Source: Merdimmobilis hominis (GTDB taxonomy: Bacteria > Bacillota > Clostridia > Oscillospirales > Ruminococcaceae). Taken from it: a stretch of DNA of 64,000 nt. The notes beneath the pieces were generated by a model. It had not been told where the DNA came from. It was given only the letters and a program-made list of their open reading frames with translations, and did not search any database. The position numbers were made by a program, and so were the translations under genes. Shown here piece after piece: positions 50,714-59,098 of this stretch. Location of the stretch: the NCBI RefSeq assembly GCF_021109255.1, contig NZ_JAJODG010000002.1, one strand, 5' to 3'. Position 1 is the stretch's first letter. Every line of letters begins with the position of its first letter.

Positions 50714-51364
50714 TTACAAAATGGAGGATTCCTCTCCCTGGGCGAGGGCTTGCAGCATCAATGCGTTGACAATGGCGGCGGCGATATTGCTTCCCCCCTT
50801 GCGCCCTTTGATGACGATGTGGGGGACGGCGCTTTGCAGAATCAGCTCCTTGGCGGGAATCACATTGACAAACCCCACCGGTACCCCCACCACCAATGCG
50901 GGGGAAATTCTCCCCTCTTCCATCAGTTCCGAAAGGCGGATCAGCGCTGTGGGGGCATTGCCCACCGCGATAATCACCGGCCGCCGGAGGGCCGCTGCCC
51001 GCTCCATACAGATTTCCGCCCGAGTGACACCCCGGCTTTTGGCCTCCGACGCCACATCGGGGTCAGACATGAAGCAAAAGACATCCCCGCCCAATTTGCC
51101 CAGGTTGCCTTTGTTGATGCCCGCTTTGGCCATGTTGGTGTCGGTGACAACCGCGGCCCCGGCCCGCAGGGCCTCTATCCCCTTCTCCACCGCCCCAGGG
51201 GAGAAAGCCAAGGTCCGGGCGAACTCAAAGTCCGCCGTGGTGTGGATCACCCGTTTAATAATGGGCTCTTCCCTGGGATCGAGATGGATGCCTCCCAATT
51301 CTTCCCCAATGATGGCAAAGCTGCGAGCCTCAATCTCCCCTGGGGGGATGCGTTCGATCTTCAA
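50714..51364 (-). CDS. cbiC: Precorrin-8X/cobalt-precorrin-8 methylmutase
   Basis: 216 residues. It moves a methyl group from C11 to C12 of the corrin ring to form (cobalt-)hydrogenobyrinate. Signatures are the active-site region KRVIHTTADFEFA (about residue 35), VVTDTNMAKAGI, AVGNAPTALIRL and GVPVGFVNVIPAKE. The start is taken as TTG at 51364, eight bases after AAGGAGG; an in-frame start 51 bases upstream is weaker. A perfect palindrome, CCACTGCGCAGTGG (51383-51396), lies just before the binding site. It is the last gene of the operon and the only ring-synthesis enzyme in it. Confidence 0.93.
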   Translation of the reverse strand: MKIERIPPGEIEARSFAIIGEELGGIHLDPREEPIIKRVIHTTADFEFARTLAFSPGAVEKGIEALRAGAAVVTDTNMAKAGINKGNLGKLGGDVFCFMSDPDVASEAKSRGVTRAEICMERAAALRRPVIIAVGNAPTALIRLSELMEEGRISPALVVGVPVGFVNVIPAKELILQSAVPHIVIKGRKGGSNIAAAIVNALMLQALAQGEESSIL

Positions 51365-51456
51365 TGGCAAAACCTCCTTGTCCCACTGCGCAGTGGAACT
51401 TCCAATTCTATCCATGTCTATGGGGGGCGGCCAAAGAAAGGCCCACCCTCTTCCCC

Positions 51457-51987
51457 TTATTTTTCAATACCCAAGCGGGCGGGGATCCCCTGTTCAAAGG
51501 GATGGCGGATCTTTTTCATCTCGGTGATGTAATCCGCCCGGGAGAGGAGCTCCGGTGCAGGGTCCCGGCCGGTGAGCACCACCTCCAACCCCTGGGGGCG
51601 GTTATCCAGAAAGGCTAGGAGCATCTCCCGGTCCAGGAGGCCCTTGTTGTAGGCCCCCACTGCTTCGTCCAAGATCAAGAGGTCCACCTCCCCCCGCTGG
51701 CAGAGGTCGATGCACTCCCGCAGCCTATGGTCGTGAAACCGTCGGCTCTCCGCCTTTTGGGCGTCGGTCATGCGAAAGGTGAACACCGCTTTTTCCACCC
51801 CCGGCAGCACCCGCACCCCCAGCTTTTGGAGGGGGATCAGCTCTCCGGTGCCGCTGTCCTTGAGAAACTGGAACAGCAACACCCTTAGACCCCGGCCCGC
51901 TGCCCGCACCCCAAGGCCGATGGCCGCTGTGGTCTTTCCTTTGCCATCGCCGCAGTACAGGTGGACAAGGCCCTGTTGATTCTCCAT
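51457..51987 (-). CDS. cobO: Cob(I)alamin adenosyltransferase (CobO/BtuR type)
   Basis: 176 residues. It adds the 5'-deoxyadenosyl group to corrinoids using ATP. The P-loop CGDGKGKTTAAIGLG at about residues 12-26 and the DLLILDEAVGAYNKGLLD block identify the CobA/CobO/BtuR family rather than PduO or EutT. ATG at 51987 overlaps the cobQ stop (TGATG); TTG one codon upstream is an alternative. Placed between cobQ and cbiC. Confidence 0.94.
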   Translation of the reverse strand: MENQQGLVHLYCGDGKGKTTAAIGLGVRAAGRGLRVLLFQFLKDSGTGELIPLQKLGVRVLPGVEKAVFTFRMTDAQKAESRRFHDHRLRECIDLCQRGEVDLLILDEAVGAYNKGLLDREMLLAFLDNRPQGLEVVLTGRDPAPELLSRADYITEMKKIRHPFEQGIPARLGIEK

Positions 51988-53486
51988 CAAATCCCCTCCT
52001 CCATAATTCGGTAAATGGATGGCAGATCCAGGTTTTGCCGGACCAAATCGGCCAATTTGTCGTATTGTTCCTCCCGGTAGGAGTCCAAATCAAAGGCTTT
52101 TGCCTCCTCCGGGTCTAGGCCCTTGGCCGCCAAAAGGGATTGGAGCAGCCCCTGGGCTACGTCCTCCCGGTCAAACAGGCCGTGGACATAACAGCCCAGC
52201 ACGTTGCCTGCCTGGGCGCCGTCCCCTTTGCTTTCCCCAGTTTGGGAAGTGAGCTCCACCGCCGGCGAGAAGTCCCCTTCGGTAGCCCCCATATGGATTT
52301 CATACCCTGCCAGCTCCCGGCCGGACAGCCCTGCAAAGGCCCCTTCCAACCGCCGGAACTGCCCGGTGACCTGGGTGCGGGTCTTCTCGTTCAAAAAGCG
52401 GGTGGTGACCGGCAGGAGCCCCATTCCAGAAAGGGATCCCCCTTCCTCCACCCCATCGGGGTCGTGGAGGGCCTTCCCCAGCATCTGATAACCGCCGCAG
52501 ATGCCCAGCACCGCACCGCCCCGGGCAGCGTGTTTGAGCACCGCTGCTTCCAGGCCATTCTGACGCATCCACTTCAAGTCCGCCATGGTGTTTTTGGTGC
52601 CCGGCAGGATAATGAGGTCGGGGTTCCCCAGTTCCTGGCGGCGGGCTACATACCGCAGGTTCACCTGGGGGAGCATCTGCAAGGGGTTGAAATCGGTAAA
52701 GTTGGAGATGCGGGGCAGGCGGATCACGGCGATGTCCACCAACCCACCTTTCCCCTTTGCAGTGAGCCGGTCGGAGAGGCTGTCCTCGTCGTCCAGGTCG
52801 ATATCCCCATAGGGGAGAACCCCCAGCACCGGCACCCCGGTGATCTCCTCCAGCATCTTGAGGCCGGGCTCCAGGATGGAGACATCCCCCCGGAACTTGT
52901 TGATGACCATCCCTTTGACCATGCTGCGTTCCTCCGCATCCAGCAGAAGGAGGGTGCCGGCCAGGGAGGCGAAAACCCCGCCCCGGTCGATGTCCCCCAC
53001 CAGCACCACCGGGCTGCGGGAGAGCTTGGCCATCCCCAGGTTGACGATGTCCTGCTCTTTCAGGTTGATCTCCGCCGGGCTGCCCGCCCCTTCCAGGACC
53101 AGGATGTCGTACTCCTCCTCCAATTTGCGGTACGCCCCCAGGATATGGGGGATCAGCTCCTGTTTTTTGGTGTAGTACTCTTTCGCCTCCATGGTTCCAA
53201 AGACCTCGCCGTTTACAATGACCTGGCTCATCCGGTCGCCTGTTGGCTTTAGAAGGATGGGGTTCATCTCCACCCGGGGGCGGATGCCCGCCGCCTGGGC
53301 CTGCATCACCTGGGCGCGGCCCATCTCCAGCCCCTCCTGGGTGATAAAGGAATTGAGGGCCATATTCTGGGATTTAAAGGGCGCGGCCCGGTGGCCGTCC
53401 TGCCGGAACACCCGGCACAGCCCTGCGGTGACAAAGCTCTTGCCGGCGCTGGACATAGTGCCGCACACCATAATGGATTTTGCCAT
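51987..53486 (-). CDS. cobQ: Cobyric acid synthase
   Basis: 499 residues. It amidates four side chains of adenosylcobyrinate diamide using glutamine and ATP. The N-terminal dethiobiotin synthetase-like domain has GTMSSAGKSFVTAGL and LEGAGSPAEINL. The C-terminal class I glutaminase has CGGYQMLGK with the nucleophile and YVHGLFD with the His. The start is ATG at 53486 (MAKSIMVCGTM) after GGGGGAGCAGC. A 214-base structured gap separates it from cobD upstream, the only large gap in an otherwise tight operon. cobO overlaps its stop. Confidence 0.95.
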   Translation of the reverse strand: MAKSIMVCGTMSSAGKSFVTAGLCRVFRQDGHRAAPFKSQNMALNSFITQEGLEMGRAQVMQAQAAGIRPRVEMNPILLKPTGDRMSQVIVNGEVFGTMEAKEYYTKKQELIPHILGAYRKLEEEYDILVLEGAGSPAEINLKEQDIVNLGMAKLSRSPVVLVGDIDRGGVFASLAGTLLLLDAEERSMVKGMVINKFRGDVSILEPGLKMLEEITGVPVLGVLPYGDIDLDDEDSLSDRLTAKGKGGLVDIAVIRLPRISNFTDFNPLQMLPQVNLRYVARRQELGNPDLIILPGTKNTMADLKWMRQNGLEAAVLKHAARGGAVLGICGGYQMLGKALHDPDGVEEGGSLSGMGLLPVTTRFLNEKTRTQVTGQFRRLEGAFAGLSGRELAGYEIHMGATEGDFSPAVELTSQTGESKGDGAQAGNVLGCYVHGLFDREDVAQGLLQSLLAAKGLDPEEAKAFDLDSYREEQYDKLADLVRQNLDLPSIYRIMEEGI

Positions 53487-53521
53487 GCTGCTCCCCCTTT
53501 GATGGATCGATCGATTTTCGT

Positions 53522-53690
53522 CTGGGGAACGGGAAAAATCCCCCGCTCCCCTTTTGGTTCTTATCCCCTCCCCCATACGCCTTTTGGGAACTGGAGGGCC
53601 TGGCATTTTGCCGCCGTCCGGGTTTTCCCCTTCGACTTGGCAGGGATGCGCCCCTGCAAACGCGAAGGGAAAAACCGCCCGTAGCCAATG
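53522..53690 (-). other. Structured intergenic element between cobD and cobQ
   Basis: Minus strand. GTTTTTCCCTTCGC pairs imperfectly with CGAAGGGGAAAAC and encloses a GCAGGG/CCCTGC hairpin (53628-53681). GCATT and AATGC may close this unit. A second hairpin, GGGGAGCGGG with CCCGTTCCCC (53522-53550), lies nearer cobQ. No gene fits, no T-run follows, and no cobalamin-box sequence is present. Function unknown. Confidence 0.5.
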
Positions 53691-53700
53691 CTCTTTCCAG

Positions 53701-54768
53701 TTAGAGGAGCACCTTTTGGAGGGCGGCCAATAGGGCTCCGTTCTTTTCCCGGTCCTTCACTGCCGAGCGGTAATCACCGGGTCCGAGGCCCCGGTAGTTG
53801 GCACAGCTGCGCAGCAGGATGCCATGGGGCCGAAGCCTCCTATCCAGGTCGGGAACATGGCTGTGAAACAGCAGGTAATTGGCCCGGGAGGGAACGACAC
53901 GCAAACCCAGTCTTTCCAATCCCTGGCAGAGGATTTCTCGTTCTGCAGCTACGTAGCCAGCGGTGCGCTGGGCATAACCTTCCAATGAGAGGGCGGCCAA
54001 ACCCGCCTCCTGGGCCAGGGTGGAGACCCCCCAATGCTGCCCAGCAGCAGCCATCTTATCCAGGAGGGAAGGGTCGGAGCAGAGGCAGTACCCCAGCCGG
54101 ACTCCAGCCATCCCATACATCTTGGTAAAGGCTTTGAGCACCACCAGGTTGGGGAACTCCTCCAACAAGGGGACTAAGGTGAAGCCTGCTCCGTCCTTTA
54201 GAAAGTCCTGGAAGCACTCATCCACCAGGACGGGGATCCCCAGCCCTCGACAGCGCTCCAAAAAGGGCCGGAGTTCCTGCCGGGTTGTGCACTGGCCGGT
54301 GGGGTTGTTGGGGTTGCACAGGAATGCCAGCCCCACCCCATCCAGCGGGACTTCCAGGTTGGAACCAGCCAAGGCAAAGTCCTCCTCCCGGGAAAGGCCA
54401 ATATACTGGACGGCAGCCCCAACCGACCGGAGGGCCTTTTCATATTCGCTGAAGGTGGGGGCCAAAACCAGCCCTATACGGGGCCGAAGAGCCCAAACCA
54501 GCCGGAAGATGAGATCGGCGGCGCCATTCCCGCAGAGGACAGCCTGCGGCGGAACCCCTTCTTTTTCCCCGATGGCCTGGCAGAGGGCCCGGCAGGCCGG
54601 GTCTGGGTAAGGGCAGCAGAACTCCGCCGCCCGCTTGATGGCCTCTTTCACCTGGGGTGGCGTGCCCCAAGGGTTGGTGTTGGCGGAAAAATCCAAAATT
54701 TCCTCTGGGGCGCGGCCCAGCTCCCTGGCCAAGGTGTAAATATCCCCGCCGTGGGCGGTCAGATCCAT
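53701..54768 (-). CDS. cobD: Threonine-phosphate decarboxylase (CobD family)
   Basis: 355 residues. A PLP enzyme that makes (R)-1-amino-2-propanol phosphate from L-threonine phosphate for the nucleotide loop. It resembles histidinol-phosphate aminotransferase: DFSANTNPWGTPP, AFLCNPNNPTGQ, VDECFQDF and the PLP lysine in LKAFTKMYGMAGVRLGY (about residue 215). The operon context favours CobD over HisC. The ATG is 12 bases after the cbiB stop. Confidence 0.92.
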   Translation of the reverse strand: MDLTAHGGDIYTLARELGRAPEEILDFSANTNPWGTPPQVKEAIKRAAEFCCPYPDPACRALCQAIGEKEGVPPQAVLCGNGAADLIFRLVWALRPRIGLVLAPTFSEYEKALRSVGAAVQYIGLSREEDFALAGSNLEVPLDGVGLAFLCNPNNPTGQCTTRQELRPFLERCRGLGIPVLVDECFQDFLKDGAGFTLVPLLEEFPNLVVLKAFTKMYGMAGVRLGYCLCSDPSLLDKMAAAGQHWGVSTLAQEAGLAALSLEGYAQRTAGYVAAEREILCQGLERLGLRVVPSRANYLLFHSHVPDLDRRLRPHGILLRSCANYRGLGPGDYRSAVKDREKNGALLAALQKVLL

Positions 54769-54780
54769 AAAAATCCCCCT

Positions 54781-55746
54781 TTACATGAAATAGAGACACA
54801 TTCGAATCAGCACCACTGCCGTCAGGATCAGCACCGCTGTCCCGTTCATCAGCCGCCCGGCGCGAGGGATGTCCTCCGCCTCCACCGGGCGCAGCGGGTC
54901 GCCGATGGTGGGCTTGTGGTGAAGCACCCCGAAGTAATAGGCATCTCCAGCCAGCTGGATGTCCAGCGCCCCGGCGCAGGCGGCCTCGGTGTGGGCGCTG
55001 TTGGGGCTTTTGTGGCAAAGCCGGTCCCGGCAGAAGATCCTGGCAGCGTTTTTCCCATCAAATCCCAAAAGATAAGCAACCAGCACCATGGCAACGCCGG
55101 AGATGCGGGCCGGCAAAAAATTCCACAGGTCGTCCTGCCGGGCGGCAAAGCGGCCAAAGTGGAGGTACGCATCATTTTTATAGCCGATCATCGAGTCCAG
55201 GGTGTTGACCGCCTTGTAGGCCAGGCCCAGGGGCGCCCCTCCGATGGCCGCGAACAGGAGGGGGGCCACCACCCCGTCGGAGGTGTTCTCCGCCACCGTC
55301 TCCACCGCTGCCTTGGTCACCCCGGTTTCATCCAGGTGCTGGGTGTCCCGTCCCACGATCATTGACACCGCTTTGCGGGCCCCCTCCAGGTCGCCCCGCT
55401 TCAGGGCGTCGTACACCAGGCCGCTCTCCTGCCGCAAGCCCTTGGCAGCCAGGATCTGGTTGCACCAAAACGCTTCCAGCAAAAATCCGGCCAAGGGGTG
55501 AACCCAGCCCGCCAGGCAAATTGCCCCAGCGGCGAGAAAGAAGGTTCCCACTGGCAGCGAGAGGGCGAGAACCGCCCCAGCCAACCGCTCTCCCCCAGGC
55601 GTTTGGGGGAACGCCCGGCGCAGAAGGGCCTCCCCCCGCTGGATACACCACCCCATGGCCCGCACCGGATGGGGCATCCAGCGGGGATCTCCCAAAATCT
55701 GATCCAATAAAAAGCCCGCCGCTAAGGCAGCCGTGTGATACAACAT
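54781..55746 (-). CDS. cbiB: Adenosylcobinamide-phosphate synthase CbiB
   Basis: 321 residues, an integral membrane protein with several helices. It joins aminopropanol phosphate to adenosylcobyric acid. Signatures are LLDQILGDPRWMPHPVRAMG at the N-terminus, VAENTSDGVVAPLLFAAIGGAPLGLAYKAVNTLDSM in the middle (about residues 155-190) and NSAHTEAACAGAL. It lies three bases after cobC and 12 bases before cobD. The start may be the first ATG at 55746. Confidence 0.94.
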   Translation of the reverse strand: MLYHTAALAAGFLLDQILGDPRWMPHPVRAMGWCIQRGEALLRRAFPQTPGGERLAGAVLALSLPVGTFFLAAGAICLAGWVHPLAGFLLEAFWCNQILAAKGLRQESGLVYDALKRGDLEGARKAVSMIVGRDTQHLDETGVTKAAVETVAENTSDGVVAPLLFAAIGGAPLGLAYKAVNTLDSMIGYKNDAYLHFGRFAARQDDLWNFLPARISGVAMVLVAYLLGFDGKNAARIFCRDRLCHKSPNSAHTEAACAGALDIQLAGDAYYFGVLHHKPTIGDPLRPVEAEDIPRAGRLMNGTAVLILTAVVLIRMCLYFM

Positions 55747-55749
55747 CGG

Positions 55750-56346
55750 TTACTTTGGCGCCGGTGGGAAGGGGCCCAAAACCTTGACCCGCTTTTCCTC
55801 CCGCCAGGCGCTTTCCTCCCATAGAATGAAATAGCCGGCGGCGTTTTTCACCTGCCAGCGGTAAAAATCCCCCTCGCCGCTGTAGTGGGCGAGAATTGCC
55901 ATGATACTCCCCCCGTGGCAGACCACAGCGCAGGAGGAAAGGCCCCTTCCGACTGCGTCCTCCACAAGGGAGGCAAAGGCTTCTGTGCAGCGGCGGCGGA
56001 ATGCTGGGGCGGATTCCCCCTCTGGGATCTCCCCTTCCCCGCCGGAATCAATCCAACTTCGGTAAGCAGGGTCGTCCTTCAACTCTTCATAGGACTTGCC
56101 CTCAAAAGCTCCAAAATCACATTCCCGCAAATCGGGAACCGGGTGATACTCCGCCCCGGGGAACAAAATCTCTGCTGTTTGGCGGCAGCGGAGCATGGGG
56201 CTTCCATAGACCCGTTCCACCGGCGGGACGGCCACAGCCTGGGCCTGTTCCCGCCCTTGGGGAGAGAGGGGCTCATCGGTGGAACCGATGTAGGCCCGCC
56301 GCCGATTGCCCGGGGTCTCGCCGTGGCGCAGCAGGAGAACCTTCAT
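55750..56346 (-). CDS. cobC: Alpha-ribazole phosphatase-like histidine phosphatase
   Basis: 198 residues. Histidine phosphatase superfamily: the RHG motif LLLRHGETPGNRRRAYIG is at the N-terminus and the second His is in VVCHGGSIMAIL (about residue 145). In this operon it most likely removes the phosphate from alpha-ribazole phosphate or from adenosylcobalamin phosphate. The start is ATG at 56346 after GGGGGAGTGGCG, overlapping the end of the short cobU-like gene (ATGA). Confidence 0.88.
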   Translation of the reverse strand: MKVLLLRHGETPGNRRRAYIGSTDEPLSPQGREQAQAVAVPPVERVYGSPMLRCRQTAEILFPGAEYHPVPDLRECDFGAFEGKSYEELKDDPAYRSWIDSGGEGEIPEGESAPAFRRRCTEAFASLVEDAVGRGLSSCAVVCHGGSIMAILAHYSGEGDFYRWQVKNAAGYFILWEESAWREEKRVKVLGPFPPAPK

Positions 56347-56726
56347 CGCCACTCCCCCTTGATGGCCTGGGGGAACCCGCAGTGTACCCGCACCACCGCC
56401 TCCGCCTCCCGGGCCAGGGCGCAGAGGATCCGTCCGGTTTCCTCCCGCCAAGCCCGTTCAAAAGGGTCGATGGGGACCAGGCCGCAGCCGATTTCATCGG
56501 CGATGACAACCCGGGGATCGGACCGCTCTAAGAGGGCCTTCACCTCCTCTTTCGGGTCCCGGCCCGCCTCCATCTCCCGGCGGATGAACCGCTCCAGGTG
56601 GGAGACAATCTGCCCTTCCCCCTGCCAAGCGGTTTCCTCCCCCAGAATCCACGTGGGAGAACCGTTCAGTTTTTCTAAGGCGAGGGCGGTTTTCCCCTGG
56701 AAAGCCCCGCCAATCAGCAATATCAT
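56343..56726 (-). CDS. Short CobU-like NTP-binding protein
   Basis: 127 residues, well below the usual 170-190 of CobU. It keeps the N-terminal P-loop (MILLIGGAFQGKTALALEKL) and a C-terminal block similar to the CobU VGxGxVP region (IADEIGCGLVPIDPFERAWREE, then VVRVHCGFPQAIK). It lacks the central part of CobU, including the histidine that is guanylylated in the bifunctional enzyme. It overlaps cobS and cobC by ATGA junctions, so it is a genuine operon member. It may act as a dedicated adenosylcobinamide kinase or as a partner of the full-size CobU; this is inference. Confidence 0.75.
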   Translation of the reverse strand: MILLIGGAFQGKTALALEKLNGSPTWILGEETAWQGEGQIVSHLERFIRREMEAGRDPKEEVKALLERSDPRVVIADEIGCGLVPIDPFERAWREETGRILCALAREAEAVVRVHCGFPQAIKGEWR

Positions 56727-57505
56727 CCCAGAATCCTCCCCCCAATGAGAACCCCTGCCAGTATGAGCAGTTCGCACACCGTCAGGAACCAACCGGCCAG
56801 ATCCCCGGTGATCCCCCCGAATTCCCGGCGGCTTTTGTAGAAATAATAGCAAAACCAAAGGGCTGCCAGCAAAAGGGCGATCCCCCCCTGCACCGGCTGG
56901 AGGGCAACCATACCCACAGCGGCCAAAGCCGACCAGGAGATCCCCCACAGGAATACCCCTCGTTTTTGGGCGCTGTCGGAAAAGGTGCGCAGAAGGCCGC
57001 TGTCCTTTGCCTTAGGGAAGGACACCACCGAACAGGCGGCCATCCCCCGGGAGAGGAGGTACCCCAAGCCCACTAGGATCTCCGCCCGTCGGGAGGGGGC
57101 GGCGTACAGCTCCGCCCATAGGGCAAAGGTTAGGACAAAATAACACCCCAGCGCAATGAGGGCAAAGGCCCCAGCGTGGGAATCCTTCATAATTTCCAGC
57201 TTTTTCTCCCGGCTGGCGTGGGAGGCAAGGGCATCTGAAACGTCACAAAAGCCGTCCAGATGGATGCCCCCGGTCACTGCCACCGGCAGGATGGCAGCCA
57301 CCGCTGCGGCGACCCAAGGGGTGCTAAACCCCATCTGGGGGACGAGGCATGCCCACAAAACCTGGGCCCCGCCCACCAACAGGCCCACCAAGGGGAAAGC
57401 CGCCATGGCATAACCCATGTTCCCTTTATTCCAAGGGATTTGGGGCATAGGCAGGGCCGAATAGAGGGAAAACGCCACCACGACAGTCTCCCAAAAACCC
57501 TTCAT
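56723..57505 (-). CDS. cobS: Adenosylcobinamide-GDP ribazoletransferase CobS
   Basis: 260 residues, polytopic membrane protein. It joins alpha-ribazole (phosphate) to adenosylcobinamide-GDP, completing cobalamin. The conserved acidic signature GGIHLDGFCDVSDALASHASREKKLEIMKDSHAGAF lies at about residues 80-115 and FGGITGDLAGW near the C-terminus. The start is ATG at 57505 (MKGFWETVVVAF), overlapping the cobU stop by ATGA. Confidence 0.95.
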   Translation of the reverse strand: MKGFWETVVVAFSLYSALPMPQIPWNKGNMGYAMAAFPLVGLLVGGAQVLWACLVPQMGFSTPWVAAAVAAILPVAVTGGIHLDGFCDVSDALASHASREKKLEIMKDSHAGAFALIALGCYFVLTFALWAELYAAPSRRAEILVGLGYLLSRGMAACSVVSFPKAKDSGLLRTFSDSAQKRGVFLWGISWSALAAVGMVALQPVQGGIALLLAALWFCYYFYKSRREFGGITGDLAGWFLTVCELLILAGVLIGGRILG

Positions 57506-58029
57506 TCCACCCATCCTTTCGGGCATTTCCCGTATACGGGGATGCCATAGACCGATTCCACCACCAGATCCGCCCGGCGGGCCAGCTCCCGGTGGAGGGT
57601 TCCCAAAGCAAAGAGGTAAGCCTCCATCCCCTCCGGCGCCGGCTGGGAAAACACCTCCCCGGAAACCACCACCAAGTGGGCGGCCCGCTCCAGCAGGTGT
57701 TCCAGCTCCGCTAGGATCTTCCCTGTGGGGTCGGGGATAAAGTCCCCTTGGGGATACATCTCATTGGCCAGTAGGTTGGTCAGACACTCCAACAGTACAG
57801 TGGAACCGGAAGGGATGGAAAGCCTCTCCAAATCCCGGGGGCATTCCACCGTACAAAACCCCTTGCCTGCCCGGGCGCGCCGGTGCCGGTCCACCCGGGA
57901 AAGGCTCTCCCCGTCCCGCGCCTCCATGGTGGCCAAGTAGATGCGGGGACCGTCCCCCCACCGGCAGGCGAGAGACTCCGCATATTCCGATTTTCCGCTG
58001 GCGGCGCCGCCGGTGACAAGGGCGATCAT
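57502..58029 (-). CDS. cobU: CobU: adenosylcobinamide kinase/guanylyltransferase with altered C-terminus
   Basis: 175 residues. It phosphorylates adenosylcobinamide and transfers GMP to form adenosylcobinamide-GDP. The P-loop VTGGAASGKSEYAESLA, the YLATMEARDGESLSRVDRHRRAR block with the likely guanylylated His (about residue 49), and VLLECLTNLLANEM are present. The usual C-terminal NEVGxGIVP motif is replaced by SGEVFSQPAPEGMEAYLFALG, an unusual loss. The short paralog two genes downstream keeps a version of that motif. Ten bases separate cobU from cobT. Confidence 0.9.
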   Translation of the reverse strand: MIALVTGGAASGKSEYAESLACRWGDGPRIYLATMEARDGESLSRVDRHRRARAGKGFCTVECPRDLERLSIPSGSTVLLECLTNLLANEMYPQGDFIPDPTGKILAELEHLLERAAHLVVVSGEVFSQPAPEGMEAYLFALGTLHRELARRADLVVESVYGIPVYGKCPKGWVE

Positions 58030-58038
58030 AACATCCTC

Positions 58039-59097
58039 CTAAACAAGGGTCCGGTAGGGCTCCATAGAGATTTCCGCAAAGGTGCTGGTCTCCCGGTAGA
58101 CCGCCTCCACCATGTCCAGCAGGGGGAACAAGGCCACCGCGCCTGTCCCCTCCCCAAGGCACATGCCACACCGCAGAGGCGCTGTCAGGCCGAGGGCGGA
58201 GAGGACCAGCTCCCCCGCGGGCTCTGCCGACTGGTGGGAAGGGAGCATATACGCCTCAATGCCAGGGGCGAGCCGCTGGGCGATGAGGGCCGCCACCCCG
58301 GAGATCAAGCCGTCGATCACCACCGGGATGCCGTACACCCCGCCGCCCAGGAACAGACCGGCCATCCCGGCGATGTCCAGCCCCCCCACCTTGGAGAGGA
58401 CGTCCAGCGGGTCGCCAGGGTCGGGCCTGTGGAGGGCGAGGGCTTGCTCAATCACCTGGATTTTCCGCTCCAAGCCCTGGGTGGAGAGCCCTGCCCCCCG
58501 ACCGGTGACCTGCCTTGCCGGGATTTGCAGCAAAGCGGCCAGCACCGCACTGCTGGTGGTGGTGTTGCCGATGCCCATCTCCCCGGTTGCAAGGATGGAA
58601 AAGCCCTCCTGTTTCAGCTCCCCAGCCAGCTGGATGCCAACTTCCAAGGCTGCGGTAGTTTGCTGCCGGGTCATGGCCGGTTCCACAGCCAGGTTTTTGG
58701 TCCCAAAGGCGATTTTGCGGCAAAGGGGGCCCTTCACCTCCCGGGCGACGCCGATGTCCACCGGGAGAACCTTCGCCCCGGCACAGGCCGCCATCCGGTT
58801 GACAGTGGTGATCCCTTTGGACAGGTTTTCCGCCACTAAGGCGGTGATCTCGCTGCCGGTCTGGGTCACTCCTTCGGCAACCACCCCGTTGTCTGCGCAG
58901 AAGACCACCACGCATTTCTTAGAGAGGTCCAGCTCCGCTGACCCGGTGATGCCGGCGATCTTCACCACCATATCCTCCAAAAGGCCCAGGCTGTGCAACG
59001 GTTTGGCAATGCCGTCCAGCCGGGCCTGGGCCTCCCCCTGAGCAGAGGCGTCCGGGCGCTTGTCCCGCAAAAGGGTAAGTGCTTCTTCCAGGGTCAT
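58039..59097 (-). CDS. cobT: Nicotinate-nucleotide-dimethylbenzimidazole phosphoribosyltransferase
   Basis: 352 residues. It activates the lower-ligand base as an alpha-ribotide. Signatures are VVVFCADNGVVAEGVTQ (about residue 60), GEMGIGNTTTSSAVLAALL (about residue 172) and the catalytic Glu region CLGEGTGAVALFPLLD near the C-terminus. The start is ATG at 59097, one base after the cbiA stop and eight bases after GGAGG. No base-synthesis gene (bzaA-F or bluB) is in the window, so the lower ligand is undetermined. Confidence 0.95.
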   Translation of the reverse strand: MTLEEALTLLRDKRPDASAQGEAQARLDGIAKPLHSLGLLEDMVVKIAGITGSAELDLSKKCVVVFCADNGVVAEGVTQTGSEITALVAENLSKGITTVNRMAACAGAKVLPVDIGVAREVKGPLCRKIAFGTKNLAVEPAMTRQQTTAALEVGIQLAGELKQEGFSILATGEMGIGNTTTSSAVLAALLQIPARQVTGRGAGLSTQGLERKIQVIEQALALHRPDPGDPLDVLSKVGGLDIAGMAGLFLGGGVYGIPVVIDGLISGVAALIAQRLAPGIEAYMLPSHQSAEPAGELVLSALGLTAPLRCGMCLGEGTGAVALFPLLDMVEAVYRETSTFAEISMEPYRTLV

Positions 59098-59098
59098 G

